64,000 nucleotides of DNA. It comes from JANQPX01 sp965222015. Lineage in GTDB: Bacteria > Pseudomonadota > Alphaproteobacteria > Geminicoccales > Geminicoccaceae. This document shows, piece by piece, positions 42,482-53,314 of this stretch. The translations under genes and the position numbers were made by a program. Numbering within the stretch: position 1 is the stretch's first letter; each line of letters opens with the position of its first letter. The stretch lies in NCBI GenBank assembly GCA_965222015.1, contig CBDCTL010000004.1, positions 1 to 64,000 on the forward strand, written 5' to 3'. Under the pieces are notes generated by a model. The model did not search any database and was not told the origin of the DNA. It was given only the letters and a program-made list of their open reading frames with translations.

Positions 42482-43216
42482 ATGGGTATTTTCGATCTGC
42501 CGGCGCCGCTCTTCGTCTGGGCCGACCAGGCGTTGGGCGGCTTTCTTTCGCCGACGCTGAGGCTCGTTTTTTGGGGGTTGATCGGTGCGGTGCTGTCGAT
42601 GGGCCTTTACTGGCTGTTCTCGCCGCAGGGCAAGCTGACCGACGTCAAGGTCCGTGCGCTCGAGGCGCGAAGGCAGCTGAACGCCTTCGACGGCGAGTTC
42701 GCCGAGGCCTGGCCGATGATGCGCAGGATGCTCGGCCTGTCGCTGAAGCAGCTCGCCATGACCACCCTGCCGGCACTTCTCGCCTCGCTGCCCGTGCTCG
42801 CTTTGATCGTGTGGCTCGGCACCGCTTATGGCTACAACATGCCGGACGGCGGCGAGATCGGCGTGCACACGACCCCGGCGAGTGATGTTTCGGGCGAGGT
42901 TCGAACGCCCGAGAATGCCTCGCCCGGCAACCCGCCGCGGCTGGTGGTGACCGAACAGGGCGGTGAGGTGATCGGCGACATCTCGCTGGATGCCCCGGTC
43001 CCGACCATTCACAAGAAACGCTGGTGGAACGCGCTGATCGGCAACCCGCTCGGCTACCTGCCGGAGGATGGCCGGATCGATGCGATCGCCTTCGATCTGC
43101 CTGAGAAGGACTATCTCGGCTTCGGGCCGGGCTGGCTTCGCCCCTGGTACGTGCTGTTCTTCACCATCCTCGTGCTCGGCTCGCTCGCCATCAAGATGGT
43201 CGGACGCATCGAATAG
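42482..43216 (+). CDS. Membrane protein, possibly Oxa1/EMC3 (DUF106)-like
   Basis: 244 aa. Membrane helices at about 24-44, 92-114 and 220-240. Between the first two lies a charged helix (KLTDVKVRALEARRQLNAF), and the second begins LKQLAMTTLPALLASLPVLAL, reminiscent of DUF106/EMC3-type insertases of the Oxa1 superfamily. A ~100-residue extracytoplasmic loop (116-215) is unusual for that family. ATG 42482 is preferred over GTG 42479. It follows the small protein by 43 bases. Could be an insertase or scaffold for the sulfotransferase system; the assignment is tentative. Confidence 0.55.
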   Translation: MGIFDLPAPLFVWADQALGGFLSPTLRLVFWGLIGAVLSMGLYWLFSPQGKLTDVKVRALEARRQLNAFDGEFAEAWPMMRRMLGLSLKQLAMTTLPALLASLPVLALIVWLGTAYGYNMPDGGEIGVHTTPASDVSGEVRTPENASPGNPPRLVVTEQGGEVIGDISLDAPVPTIHKKRWWNALIGNPLGYLPEDGRIDAIAFDLPEKDYLGFGPGWLRPWYVLFFTILVLGSLAIKMVGRIE

Positions 43217-43237
43217 CCGGATCGGAGGGCGGCGCTC

Positions 43238-44389
43238 ATGGCATCAACCGACGGTGATTTCGAGGTCGCCGGCTGGGTCGACCGCATCGGCGGCCACATG
43301 GAGCGCAATCCGGCGTTCTGGACCAGGCTCGGCAATGCCGAAAGCCGGTTCCTTCGAGACGATCTCGAAAAGATCCGGATCGAAGCGCCGATCTACGTCG
43401 CCGGCCTCGCCCGTTCGGGCAGCACCTTTCTCCTGGAAGCGCTGGCCAGCCATGACGACACCGTGACCCACCGCTACAAGGATTTTCCGCCGGTCTTCAC
43501 GCCCTATTGGTGGAACCGCTTTCTCGGCTTCATGCCGAAAAAGGACGCCGCCCCCGCCGAGCGCGCCCACAAGGACGGCATCAAGATCACCGAAGACAGC
43601 CCGGAAGCGTTCGAGGAACCGCTCTGGATGGCGTTCTATCCGAAGCTGCACGATCCGGGCACGACGGCGGTGCTCGGCCGGGATCACGCCAACGCCGCCT
43701 TCGAGGCCTTCTACAGGGACCATATCCGAAAGCTGCTCCTGGTGCGCGGTGGCAGGCGTTATTTGTCCAAGGGCAACTACAACCTGACCCGCCTCGGCTA
43801 TCTCCAGCGCCTGTTCGCGGACGCCCGCTTCGTCCTGCCGATCCGGGCACCCGCCTGGCACATCGCCTCGCTGATCAAGCAGCATCGTTTGTTCGTGAAG
43901 GGCCTCGCCGGCAATCGTCGTGCCACGGACCACATGCGAAGAGTTGGCCATTTCGAGTTCGGGCCCGACCGGCGTCCGATCAACACCGGCGACGATCGCG
44001 AGATCGCCGCCATTCAGGACCTCTGGGCGAAGGGTGAGGAGGTCGAGGGCCAGGCGTGCTACTGGGCCCATCTCCACGGCAGGATCGCGGATCAGCTCGA
44101 AGCCGACGATCGGCTGCGCGACGCCGTCCTGATCGTCGCCTATGAGGATCTCTGCGCCGAGCCGGAGGCCATGGTTCGGACGCTGTTCGCCCATTGCCGC
44201 CTCGACGTGACCGACGACGCCGTCCGTGAACTCGCGGCCAAGGTCCAGTTTCCGAGCTATTACCAGCCGGACTTCACCGAGGCGGAACGCCGGATGATCG
44301 ACGACATCACCGGCCCGGTCGCCGAGAGGTTCGCTCAGCTCGCCTCGTCCGCCATGCGCGATATCGGCGTACGAATGGCGTCCGCCTGA
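43238..44389 (+). CDS. PAPS-dependent sulfotransferase family protein
   Basis: 383 aa. The 5'-phosphosulfate loop is AGLARSGSTFLL (residues 55-66), typical of Sulfotransfer family enzymes. A 3'-phosphate-binding region is probably FVLPIRAPAWHIASLIKQHRL (Arg plus Ser). The C-terminal helix contains PSYYQPDFTEAERRMI. It transfers sulfate from PAPS to an unidentified sugar, lipid or protein acceptor. CGGAGGG upstream of ATG 43238. Last gene of the operon beginning at 40840. Confidence 0.85.
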   Translation: MASTDGDFEVAGWVDRIGGHMERNPAFWTRLGNAESRFLRDDLEKIRIEAPIYVAGLARSGSTFLLEALASHDDTVTHRYKDFPPVFTPYWWNRFLGFMPKKDAAPAERAHKDGIKITEDSPEAFEEPLWMAFYPKLHDPGTTAVLGRDHANAAFEAFYRDHIRKLLLVRGGRRYLSKGNYNLTRLGYLQRLFADARFVLPIRAPAWHIASLIKQHRLFVKGLAGNRRATDHMRRVGHFEFGPDRRPINTGDDREIAAIQDLWAKGEEVEGQACYWAHLHGRIADQLEADDRLRDAVLIVAYEDLCAEPEAMVRTLFAHCRLDVTDDAVRELAAKVQFPSYYQPDFTEAERRMIDDITGPVAERFAQLASSAMRDIGVRMASA

Positions 44390-44479
44390 AGCGGGCCTGC
44401 CGAATCTGCCCTCTTCGAAAAATCGGGACGCCGGATCGCCGGCCCGCCCGTCGTGGCCCAACGCGGCGTCGCAGAGGGG

Positions 44480-45331
44480 TCAGACCCGGCCGGCCTCCAG
44501 CCAGTGGGCGTCGGCGAGGGCACCGAGCGTGCTGAAGCGGAAGTCGGGATGCACGTCGATGCCGAGCCGCCGCACTTTCGCCATGCGCTGCTCGCCATGC
44601 TTGCGCTGGATCCAGCAGGTGGTCATGCCGAGACGTTTCGCCGGCACGTGATCGAAGCGGATCGATCCCGCGACGTGCAGGATCTGGTGCTTGCCGATGC
44701 CGGCCTCGTCGAGCCTGTCCAGAAGGTAGGAAAACGGGCCGGTTCCCGGCTTGTAGCTGCCCGCGTCCTCGGCCGTGTAGACCGCGTCGAACTCGACGCC
44801 GAGCGCCTCGTTGGTGATGGCGAAGGAAGCGTGATCGGCGTTGGTGAGGACCACCAGCTGGACGTGCTGCTTCAGATAGTTCAGCGCCGCCGCCGCATCG
44901 GGATGGATCGGCCATTGCCCGATGGATCCGGAGAACGCACGGGCCGCGTCCCGATCCGGCGCCACGCCGAAGAACTCGGCGACCATGTCGTGAACCATCA
45001 TCAGGACGTCGCGGTAGGGAATGCCGGGCGTCAGACAGGCCCGTTCGGCCTGCGTGAAGGCCCGGATGATCTCGCCGCGGCCGGCGGTCACGCCGACGTC
45101 CCGCAACCACGGCATGATCGCTGCGACGATACCGCTTTCGCGATCGACCAGCGTTCCATAGCCGTCGAAGGTCAGAACCGCAGCGTCGCTCAGACGCTTA
45201 GGGCGTTCGGCGACGGTTCTGTTCTGATCCCGGCTGGCAGGGCGCCGTTCGACGACGACATTCGACAGTCGTTCCCGAAGGGCTGTATCGGATGTCGATC
45301 CGTAGAAACATGTTTCCAGTTCGCCGGTCAT
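44480..45331 (-). CDS. HAD-superfamily hydrolase, haloacid dehalogenase type
   Basis: 283 aa. Motif I TFDGYGTLVD (Asp nucleophile, DxYGT style of 2-haloacid dehalogenases), motif II VLTNAD, motif III Lys in GSYKPGTGPF, motif IV GSIRFDHVPAKRLGM. Motif IV has Gly where some members have Asp/Gln. About 45 N-terminal residues before motif I are non-family and the start is uncertain; ATG 45331 is used, with GGAGG close upstream. It could act on phosphates or haloacids. Divergent from the cyclase gene. Confidence 0.8.
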   Translation of the reverse strand: MTGELETCFYGSTSDTALRERLSNVVVERRPASRDQNRTVAERPKRLSDAAVLTFDGYGTLVDRESGIVAAIMPWLRDVGVTAGRGEIIRAFTQAERACLTPGIPYRDVLMMVHDMVAEFFGVAPDRDAARAFSGSIGQWPIHPDAAAALNYLKQHVQLVVLTNADHASFAITNEALGVEFDAVYTAEDAGSYKPGTGPFSYLLDRLDEAGIGKHQILHVAGSIRFDHVPAKRLGMTTCWIQRKHGEQRMAKVRRLGIDVHPDFRFSTLGALADAHWLEAGRV

Positions 45332-45496
45332 CGCCTCCGTACGTCTCCCTCGATGCCGAAGGGCGCCGTCTGTGGACGCCCGTCCGCTTTTGACGTAGTT
45401 CTGCCATCCCTCGGGAGGATACACAATGCCCTTCTTGGACCAACCTCCCGAACTCTATAGTGAACACGTTAAAAGCGAGAATCATCCACAGGATCT
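45332..45496. promoter_or_regulatory. Divergent promoter region of the HAD gene and adenylate cyclase
   Basis: A forward candidate promoter has TATAGT at 45456-45461 with TTGGAC at 45435-45440 (15-base spacing, short for sigma-70), just upstream of the TTG start at 45497. Nothing clear was found for the reverse gene. Confidence 0.3.
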
Positions 45497-46729
45497 TTGC
45501 CTTTGAGTCCTTTCGAGCCTACGCCGGAGGTTACAGCACTCGCAGACTGGCTCTGCGAGCGCGGGCTCCTGCGCGTCACCCTCGAAGAACTGATGGAAGG
45601 CTTCTGCGAACGTCTCACGGATATCGGCGTTCCCCTCATGCGCGGCTTCATGACCGCGCGGACGCTGCACCCGCGCATTTCCAGCCTCGGCTGCGCCTGG
45701 CGGCCTGAAGAGGGAATCACGTTCGATGTCTATATCTACCGGCCCGAGCCGAGCGAAGCCTACCTGCGGAGTCCGTTCAGGCGCATCGAGGAGCTGGACC
45801 TGTACGATCTCCGCGTCCCGCTGGCGGGCGATGAGCCGAGCGAATTTCCGGTCTGCGAGGAGCTCCGCCAGGAAGGTGCCACCGACTACCTCGCCCATCT
45901 GACCCGGTTCGGACGGGATGGCAGGCCGGACGGCAAGACCGGCGTGATGTCGTCCTGGGCGACGGCGAGACCGGGAGGCTTCGACGACAGCGAAATCGCG
46001 ATCCTCCGCTATACCGTCCCCAGGCTGGGCATGGCCGTGCAGACCCGGATCTCCCAGGACATCAGCATCAACGTCCTGGACACCTATGTCGGCAGCGAGG
46101 CGGGCAAGCTCATCCTGGACGGCGAAATTCGAAGGGGCAGCCTCGAAGTGATTTCGGCCGTCATCCTGCTCGCCGATCTTCGCGGCTTCACCGCCATGTC
46201 GGAGCGCGCCGAACGTTCCGACCTGATCGACATCCTGAACCAGATTTTCGATTGCCTGGTCGGACCGATCGTCGATCGCGGCGGCAATGTTTTGAAATTC
46301 CTCGGCGACGGCCTGCTCGCGACCTTTCCCCTGGATGACGCATGCGCCTCGGATTCCTGCGAAAAGGCACTGGACGCGGCGGCGGAAAGTTTGAGACGGA
46401 TCGCCGAGCTGAAGCGGCGGCGCATCACCGCAGGCCAGGCGGTCATGGATCTCGACATCGCGCTGCATCTCGGCGACGTCTATTGGGGCAATGTCGGCAG
46501 CGAGGAACGTCTCGATTTCACCGTGATCGGACCGGCGGTCAACGAAACCGCCAGGATCGAGGCGCTCTGCTCGCAATATGACCAGAACCTCCTCGTCTCG
46601 GAAGCCTTCGCCGAGGCGGCGACCCGCTCCGCCGATCGCCTGGTGTCAATCGGCCGGTTCGCACTGCGCGGCGTGCGCTCGTCGCAGGCCGTCTACACGC
46701 TCGACCCGGGAGACGCCGACGGCGCCTGA
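45497..46729 (+). CDS. Class III adenylate cyclase with unknown N-terminal domain
   Basis: 410 aa. The cyclase domain is residues ~220-390: metal Asp227 (LLADLRGFTA) and Asp271 (LKFLGDGLLA), the adenine-specifying pair Lys267 and Asp340, and the transition-state Asn349 and Arg353 (GPAVNETARIE). All key residues are present, so cAMP synthesis from ATP is expected. The first ~200 residues (VTLEELMEGFCERLTDIGVPL) form a domain of Rhizobiales cyclases that I cannot name and that may sense a signal. Start is TTG 45497 with AGGA upstream. Confidence 0.88.
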   Translation: MPLSPFEPTPEVTALADWLCERGLLRVTLEELMEGFCERLTDIGVPLMRGFMTARTLHPRISSLGCAWRPEEGITFDVYIYRPEPSEAYLRSPFRRIEELDLYDLRVPLAGDEPSEFPVCEELRQEGATDYLAHLTRFGRDGRPDGKTGVMSSWATARPGGFDDSEIAILRYTVPRLGMAVQTRISQDISINVLDTYVGSEAGKLILDGEIRRGSLEVISAVILLADLRGFTAMSERAERSDLIDILNQIFDCLVGPIVDRGGNVLKFLGDGLLATFPLDDACASDSCEKALDAAAESLRRIAELKRRRITAGQAVMDLDIALHLGDVYWGNVGSEERLDFTVIGPAVNETARIEALCSQYDQNLLVSEAFAEAATRSADRLVSIGRFALRGVRSSQAVYTLDPGDADGA

Positions 46730-46748
46730 TCGCCCTTGCGTGAGGCAC

Positions 46749-46970
46749 TCACGCCTGGTGCGACGGCTCACCGGCGATGGGACCGGCGCTGTCCGGCAGA
46801 CGGCCCCTGAACCACGCGGCCAGGCCCCGGCCCATGCAGCGAAAGGCTTCGCTGCGCAGCCGCCGGCCATTGGCGGCGTACTGCTCGATCGCCAAGCGGT
46901 CGTTCATGGGATCGCCGGTCCATTCGGGATGCGGCAGGCGCCTGGCGAGCTGATTGACGACTTCGAACAT
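46749..46970 (-). CDS. Small basic protein of unknown function
   Basis: 73 aa, not recognised. The core is Arg-rich and helical (NGRRLRSEAFRCMGRGLAAWFRGR). ATG 46970 has AAAGGA at good spacing, and the upstream region carries a conspicuous palindrome (47055-47093), so it is probably a regulated gene. It resembles in size and charge the short Arg-rich proteins common in Rhizobiales, but I cannot place it in a named family. Confidence 0.6.
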   Translation of the reverse strand: MFEVVNQLARRLPHPEWTGDPMNDRLAIEQYAANGRRLRSEAFRCMGRGLAAWFRGRLPDSAGPIAGEPSHQA

Positions 46971-47054
46971 GATCTGCGTCCTTTAGGGTCGTATCTGACA
47001 TGGTGACGACCGGGACATGGGACGCTGAAGCCGATGCTTCATCGGCCAATCATG

Positions 47055-47093
47055 CATGGCTGTCATCACGCATTTTTTTGCATGGCAGCCATG
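47055..47093 (-). promoter_or_regulatory. Palindromic candidate operator upstream of the small basic protein
   Basis: CATGGCTG at 47055-47062 pairs with CAGCCATG at 47086-47093, and 47081-47093 is itself a perfect odd palindrome (CATGGC-A-GCCATG). A run of seven T lies at 47073-47079 between the arms. It is about 85-120 bases upstream of the small gene's ATG, where a LysR- or MarR-type activator or repressor would bind. Confidence 0.5.
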
Positions 47094-47135
47094 TCTTGCA
47101 ACTTATGGTTAATGCCGCGAGTCCGCAAACTCGTT

Positions 47136-47771
47136 TCATTCACCCTCGATCAGGCCCATGCCCTGCTCGACGCTGAGGCGCGGGATGTCGAAGCGGTCAT
47201 GGGTGCGGCAATAGCCGCCGCCGAACAGCCGGCCGATCGGCGCGTAGCGCTCGCGATCGACGCGCAGGGTTTTCGCATCGACGACATCGTCGGCGACGTG
47301 GATCATGCGGATCTCGCCGATCACGAGATAACGGTTCCGGCCGGGATGGAGCGTCTGGAAGTGCACGCACTCCAACGAGACGGGTGCGGCCTTCAGGCGT
47401 GACGGCGCCACGATCTCGCTCGCGACGAGCTCCAGGCCGGCGACGTCGACCTCGCTGATCTCGGGCGGGAAATCGACGGCGCAGAGGTTCATGGCTTCGG
47501 CCAGCGGCTCGTCCACCAGATTGACCACGAACTCGCCGCCGTCCCTGATATTGACCGCGGTGTCCTTGTCCTCGCCCCGGACGTTGACGCCGAGGCCGAG
47601 CACGACCAGCGGCGGCGCTTCGGAGAACGCGTTGAAGAAGCTGTAGGGAGCCGCATTGTGCCTGCCGTTCGCGCCGAGGGTGGTCACCAGCGCGATCGGC
47701 CGCGGCACGATCAGACCGGCGATCAGCTTGTAACGGTCCTTCGGATCCAGATCGCCAAGATCAAAACGCAT
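47136..47771 (-). CDS. Flavin reductase-like protein (FMN-binding split barrel)
   Basis: 211 aa. VPRPIALVTTLGANGRHNAAPYSFFNAFSEAPPLVVLGL is the flavin-reductase domain signature, continuing with NLCAVDFPPEISEVDVAGL. It binds FMN and reduces it with NAD(P)H, or serves a partner oxygenase. It lies 39 bases after the D-carbamoylase gene and is probably part of that operon. ATG 47771. Confidence 0.88.
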   Translation of the reverse strand: MRFDLGDLDPKDRYKLIAGLIVPRPIALVTTLGANGRHNAAPYSFFNAFSEAPPLVVLGLGVNVRGEDKDTAVNIRDGGEFVVNLVDEPLAEAMNLCAVDFPPEISEVDVAGLELVASEIVAPSRLKAAPVSLECVHFQTLHPGRNRYLVIGEIRMIHVADDVVDAKTLRVDRERYAPIGRLFGGGYCRTHDRFDIPRLSVEQGMGLIEGE

Positions 47772-47810
47772 TTTTTTCCCTCGTTCTCGGAGTGCTCCGG
47801 CTGCAAAGCG

Positions 47811-48737
47811 TCAGGGCGGCGGCGTCACGCCCGTCTGGGCGGCGATCCGGCCGTAATGCTCGATCCTCCGATGGCGCTCGAAGGCAAAGGTGCTCTCCTT
47901 GTAGTGCCGGCAGAGATCGAGGTCGCAATCGAAGACGATCACTTCATCCTCCTCGCTCACCGCCTGCGCCATGATCTCGCCGGTGGGCGCCACGATGCAG
48001 GATCCGCCGAACATGTGAAAGCCGTCCTCCGCCCCGGCCTTCGCCGTCGCCACGACCCAGCTCGCGTTCTGATAGGCGCCGGCCTGTACCGAGAGCCGGT
48101 GGTGAAACATGCGAAGATGCGGCGGCTCCGGGTGATAGATATTGTGGCTGGGCGTGTTGAAGCCGAGCGCGATCAGCTCCACGCCCTGGAGGCCCATGAC
48201 CCGATAGGCCTCGGGCCAGCGCCGGTCGTTGCAGATCAGCATGCCGAGAATGCTGTCGAAGGCGCGCCAGACGGGAAAGCCGAGATCGCCCGGCTCGAAA
48301 TATTTCTTCTCGAGATGCTGAAACGGCAGATGCGGCCGATCGTCGGCATGGCCCGGCAGGTGAATTTTTCGGTATTTGCCGATGATCCGGCCGTCGGGTC
48401 CGACCAGAATGGACGTGTTGTACCGCCGCTCGACGCCGTCGAACTCGGCATAGCCGAGATAGAAACCGACACCGAGTTCGGCCGCGGCCTCGAACAGCGG
48501 GCGCGTCTCGGCACTCGGCATCTCGCGCTCGAAGAAGGCAAGAACGTCCTCGTCCCGATCGTACCAGTAGCGGGGAAAGAAGGTGGTGAGCGCGAGTTCG
48601 GGAAAGACGACGAAGCGGCATCCCTGCCCGTGCGCCTCCTTCAGCATCGCGAGCAATCGCCGGACCACGGGCACCCGCTGATCGGCGAGATGGATCGGGC
48701 CCAGCTGGGCGGAAGCGACCTTGAGACGGCGCGTCAT
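47811..48737 (-). CDS. N-carbamoyl-D-amino-acid hydrolase (D-carbamoylase), nitrilase superfamily
   Basis: 308 aa, the same length as Agrobacterium D-carbamoylase and closely matching it. Catalytic Glu47 (FPELALTTFF), Lys124 (YRKIHLPGH) and Cys169 (ICNDRRWPE) are intact, and the family sequence FQHLEKKYFEPGDLGFPV is conserved. It hydrolyses N-carbamoyl-D-amino acids to D-amino acid, CO2 and ammonia. No hydantoinase or racemase is in view, so substrate arrives as the carbamoyl compound or is made elsewhere. Same operon as the M20 hydrolase and transporter. Confidence 0.9.
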   Translation of the reverse strand: MTRRLKVASAQLGPIHLADQRVPVVRRLLAMLKEAHGQGCRFVVFPELALTTFFPRYWYDRDEDVLAFFEREMPSAETRPLFEAAAELGVGFYLGYAEFDGVERRYNTSILVGPDGRIIGKYRKIHLPGHADDRPHLPFQHLEKKYFEPGDLGFPVWRAFDSILGMLICNDRRWPEAYRVMGLQGVELIALGFNTPSHNIYHPEPPHLRMFHHRLSVQAGAYQNASWVVATAKAGAEDGFHMFGGSCIVAPTGEIMAQAVSEEDEVIVFDCDLDLCRHYKESTFAFERHRRIEHYGRIAAQTGVTPPP

Positions 48738-48762
48738 CGAACGCTCCTTTTCGCTGCAGATG

Positions 48763-50150
48763 TCAGCCGGGCGGCGTCTCGCCCAGATCCCAGAAAAGCC
48801 CGGTCATGATCATGAGGGCTTCGCGGGTCGCCGGCGCCAGCAGGTGCTCGTTCGGTCCGTGCTGGCAGCAGCCACCATAGGAATGGGGAATCCAGATCAC
48901 CGGAAGGTCCAGAGCCTTGTTAAAAATCGCGCTTGGCAGTCCTCCCGAGGAATTGGGGATGAGATTGGGACGGTAGCCAAGGGTTTCGGTCATCGACGTC
49001 AGCGTCCAGTCGACCCAGGGATTTTCGGGGTCGGTCCTCCAGGCAGGGAAGGTGGCGTGGCCGGCCTGCCTGATCTCGACCTGGGGAAAACCTTGTTCGT
49101 CCAGATGGCGGCGAAGCGCCGGCAGGAGATCGGCTTCCTCGACGTCGGCGGTGAAGCGGATCTGGCAGCGGGCGCTGGCGTCGGGCTGGACGCCGTTCAC
49201 CGGGTTTTCCGGTCGGCCGGTGATGAAGGCCAGCACGATGAAGCTGGTCCAGCCGAGGACTTTCTCGGCGGGCGTCAGGCCGGGCTCGCCCCAGTCCGCC
49301 GGGCCCGCGAGCGAGGCGTCGCCGGCGTCCACATCGAGCGCGCGCAGCGCCCGGGTCACGCCGTCCGGGACGGACTTCGGCAGCCAGTCCCTCACCAAAA
49401 TCCGGCCGCGCTTGTCGGTGATGGCGGCGAGCGCATGGGCGAGGGTGATGCCGGGATCCTCGATCAGCCCGCCATAATGGCCGGAATGGCGGCTGCCTTC
49501 CCGCAACGTCACGAGCAGGTCGAAAGAGATCCCGCCGCGATTGCCGAGCGAGACGTCGGCGGCGTCGGGCGATTGTCTGGGGCCGTCCGAGGCGAGGAAC
49601 AGATCGGCGGCCAGCCTGTCCTTATGCTCCTCGCAGAACGCGCGAAGGCCGGGCGAGCCGATCTCCTCGCCGGTCTCGATCAGGATCTTGGCGTTGAAGC
49701 CGGCCCGACCGCGGGCCTCGATGACTTGGGCCATGGCGGCCATGATGATGCTGTGCTGGCCCTTGTTGTCGGCGGTGCCGCGCCCATACCAGCGATCGCC
49801 CTCGACGGTGATCGACCAGGGATCGAGCCCGTCCCGCCATTGCTCCGGGATGCCGCGCACCACGTCGCCATGGCCGTAGGTCAGGAGTGTGGGCAGATCG
49901 TCGCCTTCATGTCGCGTGGCGAGCAGAAACGGGCCGCCGTTCGGGTCGCCGTTCTCGAACAGCTCGATGGCGAAGTCGAAACGTCGGAGCCAGGGGCCGA
50001 TCTCCGACAGAAGATAGCGATAGAGCTGCTGTCTCTGGCCTGGCTCCTGGCTCTCGGTCGGAATCGCGATGCGCCGCGCGAGGTCGGCCTGAAAATCGCC
50101 GCTGTCGAAATGGGCCCGGGCGCATTCCAGCGCCTCCTCACGTGCAGAGG

Positions 50151-50154
<4 letters not shown>
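48763..50154 (-). CDS. M20 family metallohydrolase (peptidase/deacylase)
   Basis: 463 aa. Metal-site motifs: LTYGHGDVV (His, Asp), RGTADNKGQ (bridging Asp), ETGEEIGS (catalytic Glu pair), LASDGP (Asp) and HGPNEH (His). The inserted dimerisation domain (residues ~200-340) is present. Relatives cleave dipeptides, N-acyl or N-carbamoyl amino acids. Its start overlaps the OppF-type ATPase stop (ATGA), so its substrate probably comes through this transporter. Confidence 0.88.
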
Positions 50155-52219
<2,065 letters not shown>

Positions 52220-52241
52220 CAAAATGCCTCGACCATGTCGA

Positions 52242-53204
52242 TCACCTGAGCTTCGGATTGAGGGCGTCGCGCAGCCAGTCGCCCAGGAGATTGACGGCGA
52301 GCACCAGGACGACGAGCGCGATGCCGGGAAAGATCGTCATCCACCATTCGCCGGAGAACAGAAAATCGTTGCCAATGCGAATCAGGGTGCCGAGGGACGG
52401 CATGGTCACCGGCACGCCGACGCCGAGAAAGGAGAGCGTCGCCTCGGAGAGGATGGCGATCGCGAGGCTGAGCGTGCCGATCACCAGGACCGGCCCGGTA
52501 ACGTTGGGAAGAACGTGGCGCAGCATGATCAGGACAGGATGCACGCCCATGACCCTTGCCGCCTGCACATATTCCTTGTTCTTCTCGACCATGGTCGAGC
52601 CGCGCACGGTGCGGGCGAAGTTGACCCATTGGGAGGCGGCGATCGCCAGGATCAGGACCAGGATCTTGAAGTCCTTGTGCACGGCGGCCGAGAGCAGCGA
52701 GCGGACGATGCCGTCGAACAGCAGCGCGATCAGGATCGCGGGAAAGGTGAGCTGGATGTCGGCGATGCGCATGATGACGCTGTCCAGCGTGCCGCCGACA
52801 TAGCCGGAGATCAGACCGAGCAGCGTGCCGAAAATCGCGGCGACCAGCACCGAGGCGAAGCCCACGAAAAGCGAGATGCGAAGGCCGAAGATGATGGCGG
52901 AGAGCACGTCCCGTCCCTGATCGTCGGTGCCGAGCGGAAAGGCCGGGTCGCCGCCGGCGGTCCAGGCGGGCGGGCGGAAGGCGTCGAGGAGGTTGAGGCC
53001 GGCGATGTCGCTGGTGTCGTGGGGCGCGATCCAGGGTGCGAAGATCGCGGCGAGGAACATGCAGACGGTGACGACGAAGGCGACGATGACGACGGGCGAG
53101 CGCTTGAAGCTGTGGAAGACGTCGCCGTCGAGAAAGCGGCGGACCGCGTCGCCGGCGCGGCCGGCCGCGTGAAGCTGACGTTCCTGGCGCTCGACCTGCT
53201 GCAT
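52242..53204 (-). CDS. Oligopeptide-type ABC transporter permease, OppC/DppC-like
   Basis: 320 aa. A basic N-terminus, then six membrane helices; FPLGTDDQGRDVLSAIIFGLRISL is the OppC N-terminal signature and EYVQAARVMGVHPVLIMLRHVLPN the EAA loop. ATG 53204 has GGGGAGG upstream; a 66-base extension was rejected. It is separated from its usual partner OppB by the cupin gene and a hairpin repeat. Confidence 0.9.
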   Translation of the reverse strand: MQQVERQERQLHAAGRAGDAVRRFLDGDVFHSFKRSPVVIVAFVVTVCMFLAAIFAPWIAPHDTSDIAGLNLLDAFRPPAWTAGGDPAFPLGTDDQGRDVLSAIIFGLRISLFVGFASVLVAAIFGTLLGLISGYVGGTLDSVIMRIADIQLTFPAILIALLFDGIVRSLLSAAVHKDFKILVLILAIAASQWVNFARTVRGSTMVEKNKEYVQAARVMGVHPVLIMLRHVLPNVTGPVLVIGTLSLAIAILSEATLSFLGVGVPVTMPSLGTLIRIGNDFLFSGEWWMTIFPGIALVVLVLAVNLLGDWLRDALNPKLR

Positions 53205-53314
53205 CAGCCGGCCTCCCCGCCATCCGCGCCGCCGCGGCCGGCCGACGCCCCGCTCATCGCCATGCCCCACGCACGCAAGGCCATGCGATGCCCGCGCGCC
53301 TCCACCGGCAAGGC

